Shown: positions 41,517 to 50,185 of the stretch, in pieces
How the letters are laid out: each line of letters starts with the position of its first letter
How positions within the stretch are numbered: the stretch's first letter is position 1
Assembly: GCF_018919265.1 (NCBI RefSeq)
Contig: NZ_JAHLQO010000003.1
Span: 367,822 to 431,821, forward strand
DNA from: Peptoniphilus ovalis
Lineage (GTDB): Bacteria; Bacillota; Clostridia; Tissierellales; Peptoniphilaceae
DNA: 64,000 nt
Direction of reading: 5' to 3'
The notes under the pieces: generated by a model
What the model was told of the DNA's origin: nothing
The model's input: the letters and a program-made list of their open reading frames with translations, nothing else
The model's database searches: none
Position numbers and translations under genes: made by a program

Positions 41517-41521
41517 TCCTG
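41517..41521. other. Right attachment core of element 1
   Basis: CAGGA on the minus strand between GGCAG of virD4 and GTAATAGAATTAAGG of the element. Partner of 28916-28920. Confidence 0.82.
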
Positions 41522-42515
41522 CTGCCAGTTTATATTTCTTATATTGCTTAACTGCAAAATGACTTGGGTCTTTCTTTTCAAGAGCTTCAAAAAGCCTATC
41601 AATTGGGTTCATATAGGTTTCGTCATCTTCTCTGACTTCACTTGAGTCAATCATATCTAAAAGCGTCTTAAAATTCTTTTCTTCTTCTGGTGCTTCATAA
41701 TAGATATACCCAATAAGGGCAGTGTAATATAACTTTTCAGCCTTTACCCAGAAATCTTCTCCTGCCTTTTCTCCATCTCCCTTGGTATTGGCAATTATAG
41801 TTTGGACAAGTTTTAAAATATCTTTTTCTGATCGAAGATAAGCAAAGGGATTGTATTTCATAGATTTTTTAAAGTTTATTGTGTTTAAAATCTTTATGTC
41901 ATATCCGTTTTCATATAACATTTTTCCACACTCTAACACAAGTGTGCCTTTAGGGTCTGTTACTACATAGGAAGAGTGCATTTGCATTAGATTTGGCTTT
42001 ACATAAAATCTTGTCTTACCTGATCCAGAGCCACCAATTACTAATACATTTTTATTTCTAGCATATTTAGGATTTTTAGGTCTTGAGTTCATTGTAAGTC
42101 TTTCGGTATTAGTTATTAATACATTATTTTCAAACTTAGAGTCAATATATGGAGCAATATCCTTACTTTCTCCCCATCTTGCAGATCCATACTCTTTACC
42201 CTGCCTATATTTCTTTTTATTTTTTCCCTTGCTATAAATAATTAATTTAACAAGACCAGCAACTGAAATACCTACTAACAAGTCCCTTGGATTAAGGCTT
42301 GGTATATAAGATAAAGTTCCTATATCAGAAATTCCCACCATTATTTTATCTATAACATCCCCTCCTACATAGGAGTTAATGTGCTTAGAAAATATATTTC
42401 CAATGTAGAAAAAGGATAAATAAGGAATATTTGATAATATAAATTTCTTTGGACTTTCTATTTTAATTAAGTTTTTAATATCAGATAAGATTTCTCCTAA
42501 TATCTTATTCATCAT
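41519..42515 (-). pseudogene. virD4: virD4 (coupling protein) 5' part, cut by element 1
   Basis: Two membrane segments at the N-terminus, then EYGSARWGESKDIAPYI, Walker A VIGGSGSGKTRFYVKPN near residue 165, SYVVTDPKGTLVLECG, and the frame leaves the family at KKYKLAAG. Into element 1 it continues 19 residues to a stop at 41460. The ATG at 42515 has a GAAGG site; it overlaps the antirepressor gene by 11 bases. VirD4 couples relaxosomes to the channel and needs both halves, so ICE transfer, and transfer of any element relying on it, needs element 1 to excise. Confidence 0.9.
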
Positions 42516-43239
42516 AATAACCTTCACTATCTAATAAAATTAGTAGGTAGTGTCTTCCTTTTGGTGTTATAAATGTTTGTATTCCTACAAGTGTACCTAG
42601 TGGATTAACCCATTCTTTTACTTCAAAATATCCCTTGTTCTTATCTGCATAAGGTAAGAGTTTCTTTTTCTTATCTCTATAAATTAATCCTTTATCCATT
42701 AAAAAACTTATAAACTGATTTTGTGGTATTCCTAATTCTTTGGCAGTATTTCTAAAGTTTGTAAGCAGGTTATAATCTACTAATTTGTCATAATAGTTTG
42801 CCTTTGGTCTTAATTCTTCAATCTCTTCTTCTCTTTCGGCAATAATTCTATTGGCTACAAGAATTGCATCTGCAAGTAACTCTTCATTAGTTTTCTTTTC
42901 TTGCCCAGCTATATATCCCCCGTTTTTTCTAATACTTGGTAAGACTTCTCTCGTTACCCAAAGCTTAAACTTTTTTGCTTGTGGTAGTTTTGATGAAAGG
43001 ATAAGTGAATACAATCCTGATTCATTAATTATTGAAATATTCTGTATTCCTCCAGGGGTGTTCCATTTCGTTACACCCTTATCTTCCTCTTCTACATGGT
43101 CATATACAGCTTTTCTTGGATTGACATATCCTAACATAGTGGCTACTTCATTTGCTATAAAGAAAAACTCACCGTCTTTTTCTATAACAGTGAGTTTCCC
43201 AAAATTCTTATTTTCAAAAGTTTTTAAATTATTTATCAT
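42505..43239 (-). CDS. Phage-type antirepressor (BRO-N / KilAC)
   Basis: A 244-residue protein. An N-terminal BRO domain (FGKLTVIEKDGEFFFIANEV ATMLGY) with HVEEEDKGVTKWNTPGG and VTREVLPSIRKNGGYI is followed by a KilAC DNA-binding domain (YYDKLVDYNLLTNFRNTAKE LGI). These resemble phage antirepressors and presumably regulate ICE genes. It overlaps PcfB by four bases and virD4 by 11, so it is within the operon. Its presence between PcfB and VirD4 is common in Peptoniphilaceae-type ICEs but not in Tn1549 itself, to my knowledge. Confidence 0.8.
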   Translation of the reverse strand: MINNLKTFENKNFGKLTVIEKDGEFFFIANEVATMLGYVNPRKAVYDHVEEEDKGVTKWNTPGGIQNISIINESGLYSLILSSKLPQAKKFKLWVTREVLPSIRKNGGYIAGQEKKTNEELLADAILVANRIIAEREEEIEELRPKANYYDKLVDYNLLTNFRNTAKELGIPQNQFISFLMDKGLIYRDKKKKLLPYADKNKGYFEVKEWVNPLGTLVGIQTFITPKGRHYLLILLDSEGYYDE

Positions 43240-43721
43240 AGGCTTTGCTCCTTATGTTTATTCTTAATCTTATCTTTAGTGATAGTATCCTTAGCCATAT
43301 CTTTAAATTTATTTATAGTCTTTGTTATTGAATCTTTTCTATCGGCCTTTCTTTCAGAAACCTTAACTGCTTTTTTAAAGGCGTGTTCCATTACTTTTAT
43401 ATCCTTAGATTGAAAAAACACAGAGTGGTTGCCAGTTTCTTTATCTTTCATAACAGAAAACTTCACTCCGTGTTTATTTAAAATCTTCTTTAATTCTTTT
43501 AGTTCAGGATCTTTAAGGTTTATTTCTTCGAGTTGTCCTTTTTTAACCATATCCTTTAATTTAACTTCTTCGCCATTATTTTTAATTACATTAGAAAGTC
43601 CACCTTGGTCTTGAATTTGTTTGTATAGTTTCTTTATAGCATCAAGTAAGGTTTTGGCAGTAGCCTTTGCAAGTCTTACTTCAAGATTTAGACTTGACCT
43701 TGATACTTCTTCATTAATCAT
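43236..43721 (-). CDS. PcfB family (DUF3801) protein, ICE copy
   Basis: A 161-residue PcfB/DUF3801 protein that is thought to connect relaxosome and coupling protein. The family core is KELKKILNKHGVKFSVMKD then HSVFFQSKDIKVMEHAFKKAV, followed by a basic tail. It overlaps dnaC by eight bases and the antirepressor by four. It shares the core with the element 1 and 2 proteins, but the flanks differ. Confidence 0.82.
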   Translation of the reverse strand: MINEEVSRSSLNLEVRLAKATAKTLLDAIKKLYKQIQDQGGLSNVIKNNGEEVKLKDMVKKGQLEEINLKDPELKELKKILNKHGVKFSVMKDKETGNHSVFFQSKDIKVMEHAFKKAVKVSERKADRKDSITKTINKFKDMAKDTITKDKIKNKHKEQSL

Positions 43722-44541
43722 CTATCCCACCTCCATAAGTTAATATCTCCTTATATTTTTTAAGTTTTTCTTGATGGATTTTTCTTCTAAAATCTTCTCC
43801 TACTACTTTTACTGGTATTGCCATTTCAAGTATTCTTGAATAAATTCTTTGGTATTCTAAATCTATATTTGTATCTTGTATGATTTCTAAAGAAAGATTA
43901 GTTGTAAATATGGTTGGCTTATTTTTAAGATACCTTGAATTGATAATGTTATATACTTGTTCTCTCGCATAAGATGTATCTCTTTCAATCCCTAAGTCAT
44001 CTAAGATTAGTAAGGGAATATTCGATAAGGTATTTATAATTTCATTTACATCAAACTTAAAAGCTGATTTTTGTATTTGATTTATTATTTGTGATAGATT
44101 CATTATTCTAACTCTCATTAATTTTTCTTCAATTAGGTAATTTGCAATAGATGATGCTAAATAAGTCTTTCCACTTCCAACATCTCCATAAAAGATAAGT
44201 CCTACATTATCTTCTTTCATTTGGTCAAAGTGAATTGCATAATTTTTAGCTACATTAAAAGCTTGCCCACTTTTATTTATGCAATTTTCAAATCTATATT
44301 GATGCTGAATATTTGAAGAAAAGCAATCTCTCTTTAAATTTGCTATTTTCATAAGTCTTTCTCTTTTTTCCATTTCCTTATCTCTTTTAATATCACATTC
44401 ACACTTTATCCTTGGAATAATCTTAGAAAAACCAAATTCAATTAAATCTCCATCAACTCTTTTACCGCATTCTTTACAATAAATATGTCCATCTTTTTCT
44501 ATGTCATTTTCTCTTAAAACAAAATCTTTTAAATCTATCAT
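43714..44541 (-). CDS. DnaC/IstB-like helicase loader
   Basis: A 275-residue AAA+ ATPase of the DnaC type that would load the replicative helicase on the ICE origin. N-terminal Cys pairs (YCKECGKRV, IKCECD) may bind zinc. Walker A is YGDVGSGKTYLA near residue 128, Walker B LLILDDLGIE near 190, and the arginine region YQRIYSRILEM near 240. It overlaps repA by four bases and PcfB by eight, making a replication-transfer operon. Confidence 0.88.
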   Translation of the reverse strand: MIDLKDFVLRENDIEKDGHIYCKECGKRVDGDLIEFGFSKIIPRIKCECDIKRDKEMEKRERLMKIANLKRDCFSSNIQHQYRFENCINKSGQAFNVAKNYAIHFDQMKEDNVGLIFYGDVGSGKTYLASSIANYLIEEKLMRVRIMNLSQIINQIQKSAFKFDVNEIINTLSNIPLLILDDLGIERDTSYAREQVYNIINSRYLKNKPTIFTTNLSLEIIQDTNIDLEYQRIYSRILEMAIPVKVVGEDFRRKIHQEKLKKYKEILTYGGGIDD

Positions 44542-45320
44542 AAGCTCTCTCCTATATCGTAATTCATCTTTTTACTTGTCTTTGGCTGATTCTTTATCTG
44601 ATTTTTTGACTTATCATTTAAATACCAATTAATTATTGTTGCCTTGTGGTCTTCATAGGCTCTATTATTTGCTTTCATGTAGGTGGATAGTCTTTCTATA
44701 TATTCATCAATACTACTCCCTATTTCATTTGATAAGTCCCTATATTCTTCATCAGTTAAAAATATGTTTTTATATATTCCATAAGGCTTTTTCTCCTTAC
44801 TAAAATCATTCTTTCTTAACTCATTATTGTTAATATTGTTATAGTTACCTTCCGATTTTCGAAAATCTTGACTTTCGATATTCGAATCTCTTGAATTTCG
44901 ATTATCGAACTTCTGGAATTTTGTTTTTCGAACTTCTTGATTTTTTAATTCCATATTATTAAATATGCTCATAAAGTCTTTAACATAAATTCTGTTAGGC
45001 TTTCCCAGTCCTTGTCTTTTCTTTTCAATAAGTCCTATCCCTGATTTAATATCAAGTTCAGCTATTAATTTATTTGCTTTTTCACTCGCACAATTAAATT
45101 GCTCTTTTATGCTTTCAATTGTGTAGTAAATAAAGACTTTTCCATCTTCATCTATCCAGCCATTTTTATATGAAAGACCCATTCGATTAAGCATATATGA
45201 ATACAAAACTTTAGCTTCAATAGAAATGCTCTCAAAAATCTCATCTTCCATCAATACCATAGGAAGCCTAATGAAGTTATACATCTCAGATTGCCTATTA
45301 TAAAAATAATCAAAATTCAA
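44538..45320 (-). CDS. RepA_N-type replication initiator, with iterons inside the gene
   Basis: A 260-residue initiator. The N-terminus (FYNRQSEMYNFIRLPMVLME DEIF, LSYKNGWIDEDGKVFIYYTI) is the RepA_N domain of Firmicute plasmids and ICEs. A variable linker (about 135-175) follows, then a C-terminal domain (YGIYKNIFLTDEEYRDLSNE, KKMNYDIGESL) that recruits replication proteins. The linker coincides with four 23-bp repeats at 44849-44940; RepA_N plasmids are known to have their origin inside the rep gene. An AGGAGG site and leader hairpin precede it. It likely drives circular ICE replication. Confidence 0.88.
   Translation of the reverse strand: MNFDYFYNRQSEMYNFIRLPMVLMEDEIFESISIEAKVLYSYMLNRMGLSYKNGWIDEDGKVFIYYTIESIKEQFNCASEKANKLIAELDIKSGIGLIEKKRQGLGKPNRIYVKDFMSIFNNMELKNQEVRKTKFQKFDNRNSRDSNIESQDFRKSEGNYNNINNNELRKNDFSKEKKPYGIYKNIFLTDEEYRDLSNEIGSSIDEYIERLSTYMKANNRAYEDHKATIINWYLNDKSKNQIKNQPKTSKKMNYDIGESL
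44849..44940. repeat. Four 23-bp direct repeats (iterons) inside repA
   Basis: Units at 44849-44871, 44872-44894, 44895-44917 and 44918-44940 (plus strand). Each has a TTTCGATATTCGAA-like dyad followed by TTCTTGA or TTCTGGA. Because 23 is not a multiple of three, the repeats are read in different frames and are conserved as DNA, not as protein. They are the likely origin of the ICE. Confidence 0.8.
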
Positions 45321-45342
45321 AACGCACCTCCTCTCTGTAAAT

Positions 45343-45379
45343 TAAAAAAGACGATAGAATTTTTACTTTCTATCGTCTA
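45343..45379 (-). terminator. Leader hairpin before repA
   Basis: GACGATAGAA-type stem (minus strand GACGATAGA/TCTATCGTC) and TTTTTT ending about 17 bases before the repA ribosome site. Same stem as several hairpins in elements 1 and 2. Confidence 0.75.
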
Positions 45380-45403
45380 CGATTGTCTAATATTTATTTT
45401 TCT

Positions 45404-45685
45404 TTAAATTGATTTTATTGTAGTATTAATTAGTTCTAAAAAACCAATAATATATACACCTAACTTTGGAAGTCCAAATGGACTTAATAAAAACGCTAAA
45501 ATTAGTGCTTCTATTACTATTTCATATTCTCCTTTAAATATACTTCCTAAGGCAACCATAAAAATTAAAAATGAGATTATACTTAATATGGCTGCGGATA
45601 AGCTTAGTATAAAAGTTAAAAACGCTATTAATATACTAAGTAATAATCTTATAGGAAATAATATTATTCTAAATATCCACCTCAT
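45404..45685 (-). CDS. CD1845-like membrane protein
   Basis: A 93-residue polytopic membrane protein with three hydrophobic helices (MRWIFRIILFPIRLLLSILI, FLIFMVALGSIFKG and ALILAFLLSPFGLPKLGVYI). This is the profile of CD1845 family proteins of conjugative elements, whose function is unknown. It is placed between KilA-N and repA at the ICE's right end. Start is ATG at 45685. Confidence 0.75.
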   Translation of the reverse strand: MRWIFRIILFPIRLLLSILIAFLTFILSLSAAILSIISFLIFMVALGSIFKGEYEIVIEALILAFLLSPFGLPKLGVYIIGFLELINTTIKSI

Positions 45686-45693
45686 AACTTCCT

Positions 45694-46533
45694 CTATTCT
45701 GATAGTTCTTTAATTTCTGAATTATTTAACCTTTCTAAAGAAATTAGTTGTCTCCTTGCCAAGTTTCTTAGCTCAATCATTCTTTCTTTTTGTTCAATTC
45801 CCTTTTCTATTAAAATTGCATTATAAGACTCCATATTTGCAAGAACTAATAGTTCATTAAGGCTTGCATAATCTCTCATATTTCCCTTTAGATCTGGGTT
45901 TTCCTCTCTCCACTGTTTTGCTCTTTTATCAAATAATGCTACATTTAACATATCCGCTTCACTTGCATACTTAAAAGATAATTGTTCACTAGTCAAATCT
46001 TTTAGCAAATATTCTTTGATTGCATCGGTGTGGATCTTGTAATTTATCTTTGATATTTCTCTGTGAAGATTCCATGATAGGGATAGTTTTGAATTTTCGT
46101 CTGACTTTAATCTTTTATAATCTTGGATAATATAAAGCTTAAATTCAGGAGATAACCATGAAGCAAATTCCATTGCTATATCATAATGAGCATATGTTCC
46201 TCCATATCTCCCAGCTTTTGATACAATGCCAATAGCATCAGTAGAATCTATCCATTTACCTGGTGTCATTGTAAATCTATTTAATCCAGCTTCATTTCTA
46301 AACGTGTCGAATTGCACACGGTTAAAATTTGGATTATTTAAAACTTCCCACAAACCTATAAATTCAAGAGTATTTCTATTTCTCATCCAATTTTGAATAA
46401 CAAATCTTGGATCATCTGTGTTTTTGTACTTAGCTATATCCGTTAAGCTAATATAATCGTTCTTAAAGTCTTCAGTGTATACTTGAATACTAAATCCTTT
46501 AGCAGTAATCTCTTCCTTTCTAATCTTTGCCAA
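45694..46533 (-). CDS. KilA-N domain protein
   Basis: A 279-residue protein with an N-terminal KilA-N DNA-binding domain (YISLTDIAKYKNTDDPRFVI, NPNFNRVQFDTFRNEAGLNR, GRYGGTYAHYDIAMEFASWL) and a helical C-terminus with NLARRQLISLERLNNSEI. I chose TTG 46533, which has AAGGAGG seven bases upstream; the upstream extension in the same frame would overlap the ICE boundary. It is the outermost gene on this side of the ICE, and is a likely regulator. Confidence 0.75.
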   Translation of the reverse strand: MAKIRKEEITAKGFSIQVYTEDFKNDYISLTDIAKYKNTDDPRFVIQNWMRNRNTLEFIGLWEVLNNPNFNRVQFDTFRNEAGLNRFTMTPGKWIDSTDAIGIVSKAGRYGGTYAHYDIAMEFASWLSPEFKLYIIQDYKRLKSDENSKLSLSWNLHREISKINYKIHTDAIKEYLLKDLTSEQLSFKYASEADMLNVALFDKRAKQWREENPDLKGNMRDYASLNELLVLANMESYNAILIEKGIEQKERMIELRNLARRQLISLERLNNSEIKELSE

Positions 46534-46591
46534 CTTACTTCCTCCTTGTGTTGGTGTACTCCTTACAATAATTATATTATATATACTTACT

Positions 46592-47695
46592 CTAAGCAGC
46601 ACACCAACTATTAATTTTTTGAGTTTTAAACTTTGGTAGAAGCCTTAAACTCCTTATATTTACATAACTATTTGCCTCTATCACTATTATGACACGAAAC
46701 CCAGAACAAGGGTCTAATATTCTTGAGTTTTTATTTACTCCTACAGCCTTACACATAAAATCACAAATATGGTCAGGTGTAAAAGCCTGATTTTTATCTG
46801 ATTTTCCAACATATTTATTAAATGTAGTAAAGAATAAGTTTAGCAAATCTTGCCCAGCTGTATTTGAATCATTAATAAAAGGAATAATATTATTATCTAT
46901 AAATTCTAATATTTTTTGCAATTCATCATAAGTCAAACTAGTTATATCTTGGTCATCTAAAACTTTGTTACTTAAAACTGATAATTTACCCGCTTTATTC
47001 AAAGTATCAACATCCTGGTTTCTAGATAATAAGCCTGATAAAATACTCTTTATACTCTTAATGATTATTTTTTCTTGAGTAATTTCCTTTCCTGTATCTG
47101 GATCTAAAGTCGGTTTTAGATTTTTATAATACAAGCCATTCTTTAGAGCTAGTAGACAAGTACCTACAAATTGGCTCCTTAATTTTTCATTTACACCATC
47201 AGAATGTAACATTTCATTTAGAACTTTTATGGAATCAACAACTTTAATTTTGTCATTAACTTTACCAAAAACTATATTCTCATATTCTTCAAAGGTTTTT
47301 AAGACGTTCTCTTGCACTTTTCTATGTTCTTCATCTATAATTACTGATTGTCCGTGCCAAACCCATATATCATCTCCATCGGTTTCTATTAGTATGGCAA
47401 TTATTTTCTTATCAGAATATGCTTTTTCATACCTTACATAGTCTTGAAGTTGTTTTCTAATTTTATTATGATCCCATCTACTAAAACTATTTTTTGTTTC
47501 TACTAAAATAGCCAGTCTATCATTTTCAAATCGTATATCTAAATATTGATGATTCGTATCAGTATCACCCTTTTGATAATTTTTAATATTTTTACCGATA
47601 TTTTTTAATGCTTGTACATAACTAAATTCTCCAGATTCAGTATTACCAATTTGATACTTATCGCCTATTTTTTGAATAATCTCATACCTGTTCAT
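46592..47695 (-). pseudogene. N-6 DNA methylase (R-M type), N-terminal part, truncated by the ICE
   Basis: The first 330 residues are host sequence. The N-terminus is a nuclease-like domain (YLDIRFENDRLAILVETKNS, with Asp...GluTyr-type E-T-K) as in type I/IIG-like restriction-methylation proteins. Helices and the AdoMet motif I beginning ILDPCSG follow near residue 335. Right after this the sequence loses similarity (RVIIVIEANSYV...) and ends in 30 foreign residues, because the ICE starts near 46700. The remaining methylase domain would be beyond the other end of the ICE. The gene is probably inactive. Confidence 0.82.
46695..46705. other. Right junction between ICE and host methylase gene
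   Basis: The methylase frame is family-like through the CTGGG codons of CSG and foreign after it. Exact bases cannot be given without the left junction or an empty site. Confidence 0.6.
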
Positions 47696-47699
47696 CTAA

Positions 47700-47915
47700 T
47701 CACCTCACATACTCCATAATATCTTCAATCTCACAATCAAGAACACAACATATCTTAGCAAGTGTTTCTAAGTCAATTCTTTTAACCTTATTATTACAAT
47801 AAGAATTAAGTTGTGTCCTTTGTAAGTTTGCTTCTTTTTCTAATTTATTTTTACTTATTTTTTTATCCTCTAAAACTTTGTCTATCTTAAAAATAATTTT
47901 TCCAAAGTCAGACAT
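47700..47915 (-). CDS. Xre-family regulator beside the methylase
   Basis: A 71-residue helix-turn-helix protein (IIFKIDKVLEDKKISKNKLE KEANLQRTQLN, LETLAKICCVLDCEIEDIMEYV), four bases upstream of the methylase start. Small Xre proteins next to methylase or restriction genes often act as controllers (C proteins); the position suggests this. Ribosome site is AAGGAG before the ATG. Confidence 0.8.
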   Translation of the reverse strand: MSDFGKIIFKIDKVLEDKKISKNKLEKEANLQRTQLNSYCNNKVKRIDLETLAKICCVLDCEIEDIMEYVR

Positions 47916-48429
47916 TTATTTTCTCCTTGTGCTAGACACCATTAAAAATCCGATTAACTTTCTTAAGTTATATTATATCATAAATTCACAACTTCTTACA
48001 GGTCTAAGATTTGTTTTGGTATGCGTCTATAATATTTATTTCCTTAATGAAAGTGAATGCACATCCCACAATTCTTTTTTTAATTTTTCGATTTTCTCTC
48101 TCTTATAATTAATATCCTTTTAAAAATTACACCATTTGTATTAGTATCCTTTGGAATTTAGTTTATATTATTTATTACATCTGATAATAGCCCTTTTCGT
48201 TCTTTAAATGGTTCAAGACCTACTGTATAAATCTCTTTTTCTAATACACATTTTCTTTGCAAAAAAGACCGCAAGTTTTTAAAACTTACGGTCTTTACTT
48301 TGTTGGGTTGTAAACAACTCGAAACGTGTATTTAGTTTATTCTTTTTTACTCCGAATAGAATTTATTACAAGTTGTTGATTTTTATCTTCTGTAAATATT
48401 GAAATTACTGTATTTCTTATTTTTTGGAA
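47916..48429. other. Intergenic region with a two-way terminator
   Basis: About 510 bases. The only clear structure is a strong hairpin at 48264-48296 with arms AAAGACCG.AAGTTTT and AAAACTT.CGGTCTTT, flanked by A and T runs, able to stop guaA transcripts from the minus strand. The rest is AT-rich with no gene I can support. Confidence 0.6.
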
Positions 48430-49947
48430 TTATTCCCATTCTATAGTTGCAGGTGGTTTTGATGTTATATCATAGACTATTCTATTTATATGATCTACTT
48501 CGTTTACTATTCTGTTTGATACTTTATCTAATATTTCCCATGGGATTCTTGTGAAGTCTGCTGTCATAAAGTCTGTTGTTGAGACTGCACGAAGTGCCAA
48601 TGTATAGTCGTAAGTTCTGAAGTCTCCCATTACTCCTACTGTTCTATTATTTGTAAGAACTGCGAAGTATTGATTTATGTCTTTTAGTTTTGCTTTTTCT
48701 AATTCATCTCTAAAGATTTTATCTGCATCTCTTAGTATTTCTAGTTTTTCTTTTGTGATTTCTCCTATTACTCTTATTGCAAGTCCTGGTCCTGGGAATG
48801 GTTGTCTATCTACTAAGTAATCTGCAAGTCCAAGCTCTCTTCCAAGTGCTCTTACTTCATCTTTAAATAACATTCTCAGTGGTTCGATAATGTCTTTAAA
48901 GTCTACAAAGTCTGGAAGTCCTCCAACATTGTGGTGAGATTTTATTACTGCAGAATCTCCAAGTCCTGATTCGATTACATCTGGATATATTGTTCCTTGA
49001 GCAAGGAAATCAACAGATTTTATTTTTTCGCCCTCTTCTTCAAAAACTCTGATAAATTCTTCTCCAATGATTTTTCTCTTGCTTTCAGGATCTGTTACTC
49101 CAGCAAGTTTATCTAAGAATCTTTTTTCTGCATCTACTCTTATGAAATGCATGCCTGAATCTTTGAACGCTGCTTCTACTTCATCACCTTCGTTTTTTCT
49201 CATTAGTCCGTGGTCTACAAAGATGCAAGTTAAATTTTCTCCAACTGCTTTTGATATAAGTGCCGCTGCAACTGATGAATCAACTCCACCTGATAGGGCA
49301 AGTAAAACTTTTCCATCGCCAACTTTTTCTTTTATATCTTTTACGGCTTCTTTTGCATAATTTGCCATTGTCCAATCTTTTTTAGCTCCACAAATTTTTG
49401 TTGCAAAATTTTCAAGCATTTCTTTTCCGTGAACTGAGTGATTTACTTCTGGATGAAATTGAAGTGCGTAAAGATTTTTCTCTACATTAGCCATTGCTGC
49501 AACTGGACAGTTTTTGCTTTCTGCTATTATTTCAAATCCTTCTGGAAGTTTAGAAACTCTGTCGACATGGCTCATCCAAACTATTTCTTCTTTTTCAAGT
49601 CCTTCAAAGATTTTTGAATCTTCTGTTTTTATTTCTGTCTTTCCAAATTCTCTTTCCGATGCATTTATTACTTCTCCGCCCAAAGTATGCGCCATAAGTT
49701 GCATTCCATAGCAAAGTCCAAGGATTGGAACTTTTAGTTCAAAAATTTCTTTTTCAATTTTTGGTGAATTTTCTTCATAAACTGAGTTAGGTCCACCAGT
49801 AAAGATTATTCCTTCGATATCCTTTCTCTTTTTGATTTCTTCTAGTGCTTTATTATATGGAACAACTTCACAGTAAATATTTAAATCTCTTATTCTTCTT
49901 GCGATTAATTGGTTGTATTGTCCGCCAAAATCTACTACGAGTATCAT
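48430..49947 (-). CDS. guaA: GMP synthase (glutamine-hydrolysing)
   Basis: A 505-residue enzyme converting XMP, ATP and glutamine to GMP. The N-terminal class I amidotransferase has its nucleophile in [15 protein letters not shown] (about 78) and the His in [10 protein letters not shown] (about 168). The ATP pyrophosphatase domain has [15 protein letters not shown] near 222, followed by FVDHGLMR, and the C-terminal dimerization domain ends in the usual KPPATIEWE. The gene stands alone on the minus strand with GGAGG before its ATG and shares the upstream region with secA. I see no purine riboswitch in that region. Confidence 0.97.
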   Translation of the reverse strand: MILVVDFGGQYNQLIARRIRDLNIYCEVVPYNKALEEIKKRKDIEGIIFTGGPNSVYEENSPKIEKEIFELKVPILGLCYGMQLMAHTLGGEVINASEREFGKTEIKTEDSKIFEGLEKEEIVWMSHVDRVSKLPEGFEIIAESKNCPVAAMANVEKNLYALQFHPEVNHSVHGKEMLENFATKICGAKKDWTMANYAKEAVKDIKEKVGDGKVLLALSGGVDSSVAAALISKAVGENLTCIFVDHGLMRKNEGDEVEAAFKDSGMHFIRVDAEKRFLDKLAGVTDPESKRKIIGEEFIRVFEEEGEKIKSVDFLAQGTIYPDVIESGLGDSAVIKSHHNVGGLPDFVDFKDIIEPLRMLFKDEVRALGRELGLADYLVDRQPFPGPGLAIRVIGEITKEKLEILRDADKIFRDELEKAKLKDINQYFAVLTNNRTVGVMGDFRTYDYTLALRAVSTTDFMTADFTRIPWEILDKVSNRIVNEVDHINRIVYDITSKPPATIEWE

Positions 49948-50062
49948 TTAAAACCTCCTAATATTATTAGAATATATTTTATAATAAAATCTTCATTTTG
50001 TATAGGATAAGTCAAATTTCGCATATATTTCACAGTTTTTAACTGTTTTTCACCTATTTTTA

Positions 50063-50091
50063 TTGACTTTAAATATTCCTAAACATATAAT
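50063..50091 (+). promoter_or_regulatory. secA promoter
   Basis: TTGACT (50063-50068), a 17-base spacer and TATAAT (50086-50091) on the plus strand. The transcript would begin near 50098, about 88 bases before the secA start. Confidence 0.75.
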
Positions 50092-50185
50092 TTATAGAGA
50101 TGTTGATATCTTTGAAATTTAGAGATTAATTGAATAAATTCTTAATTAATGATAAAATTATATGTCTGACAAAAGGAGTGGTAAA

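Larger units (their letters stand above)
28916..41521 (-). mobile_element. Element 1: mobilizable serine-recombinase element inserted in virD4
   Basis: A 12.6-kb insertion that splits the ICE coupling-protein gene. A large serine recombinase lies at the right end and a TnpW-like gene at the left end, as in Tn4451 relatives. Between them are a replication-type protein, ORF6N-PLD, PcfB, iteron-like repeats, a MobQ relaxase, oriT and DUF3847, all closely matching element 2. A variable section (34740-39590) holds a bacteriocin-like protein, a lipoprotein, regulators and several broken genes. The GA-containing core at the junctions agrees with the crossover dinucleotide known for TndX/TnpX-type recombinases. 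Confidence 0.85.
1..46700 (-). mobile_element. Integrative conjugative element (one end), Tn1549-like, inserted in a DNA methylase gene
   Basis: Nearly all genes here run on the minus strand in the order known from Tn1549/CTn-type elements: initiator, DnaC, PcfB, antirepressor, VirD4, SSB, Maff2, TrbL/VirB6, PrgI, VirB4, NlpC/P60, DUF4315, DUF4366, topB. The right end is placed near 46700, where a methylase reading frame stops matching its family right after the DPCSG motif. The left end, the ICE relaxase and the ICE integrase lie outside the window. About 27 kb of this interval belongs to two nested elements that split virD4 and maff2, so the ICE cannot conjugate as it stands unless they excise. 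Confidence 0.85.

Noticed and set aside
42851..43267. Plus-strand frame of 138 codons opposite the antirepressor
   Set aside because: Shadow of the BRO-N coding region, without similarity or start signals.
13700..45380. Repeated GACGATAG hairpins as a possible CRISPR array
   Set aside because: The copies are scattered over 30 kb, each before a gene, with no regular spacing and no cas genes.
49948..50185. Purine riboswitch upstream of guaA
   Set aside because: The conserved core of the xpt-type aptamer is not present in the leader, which is only AT-rich.
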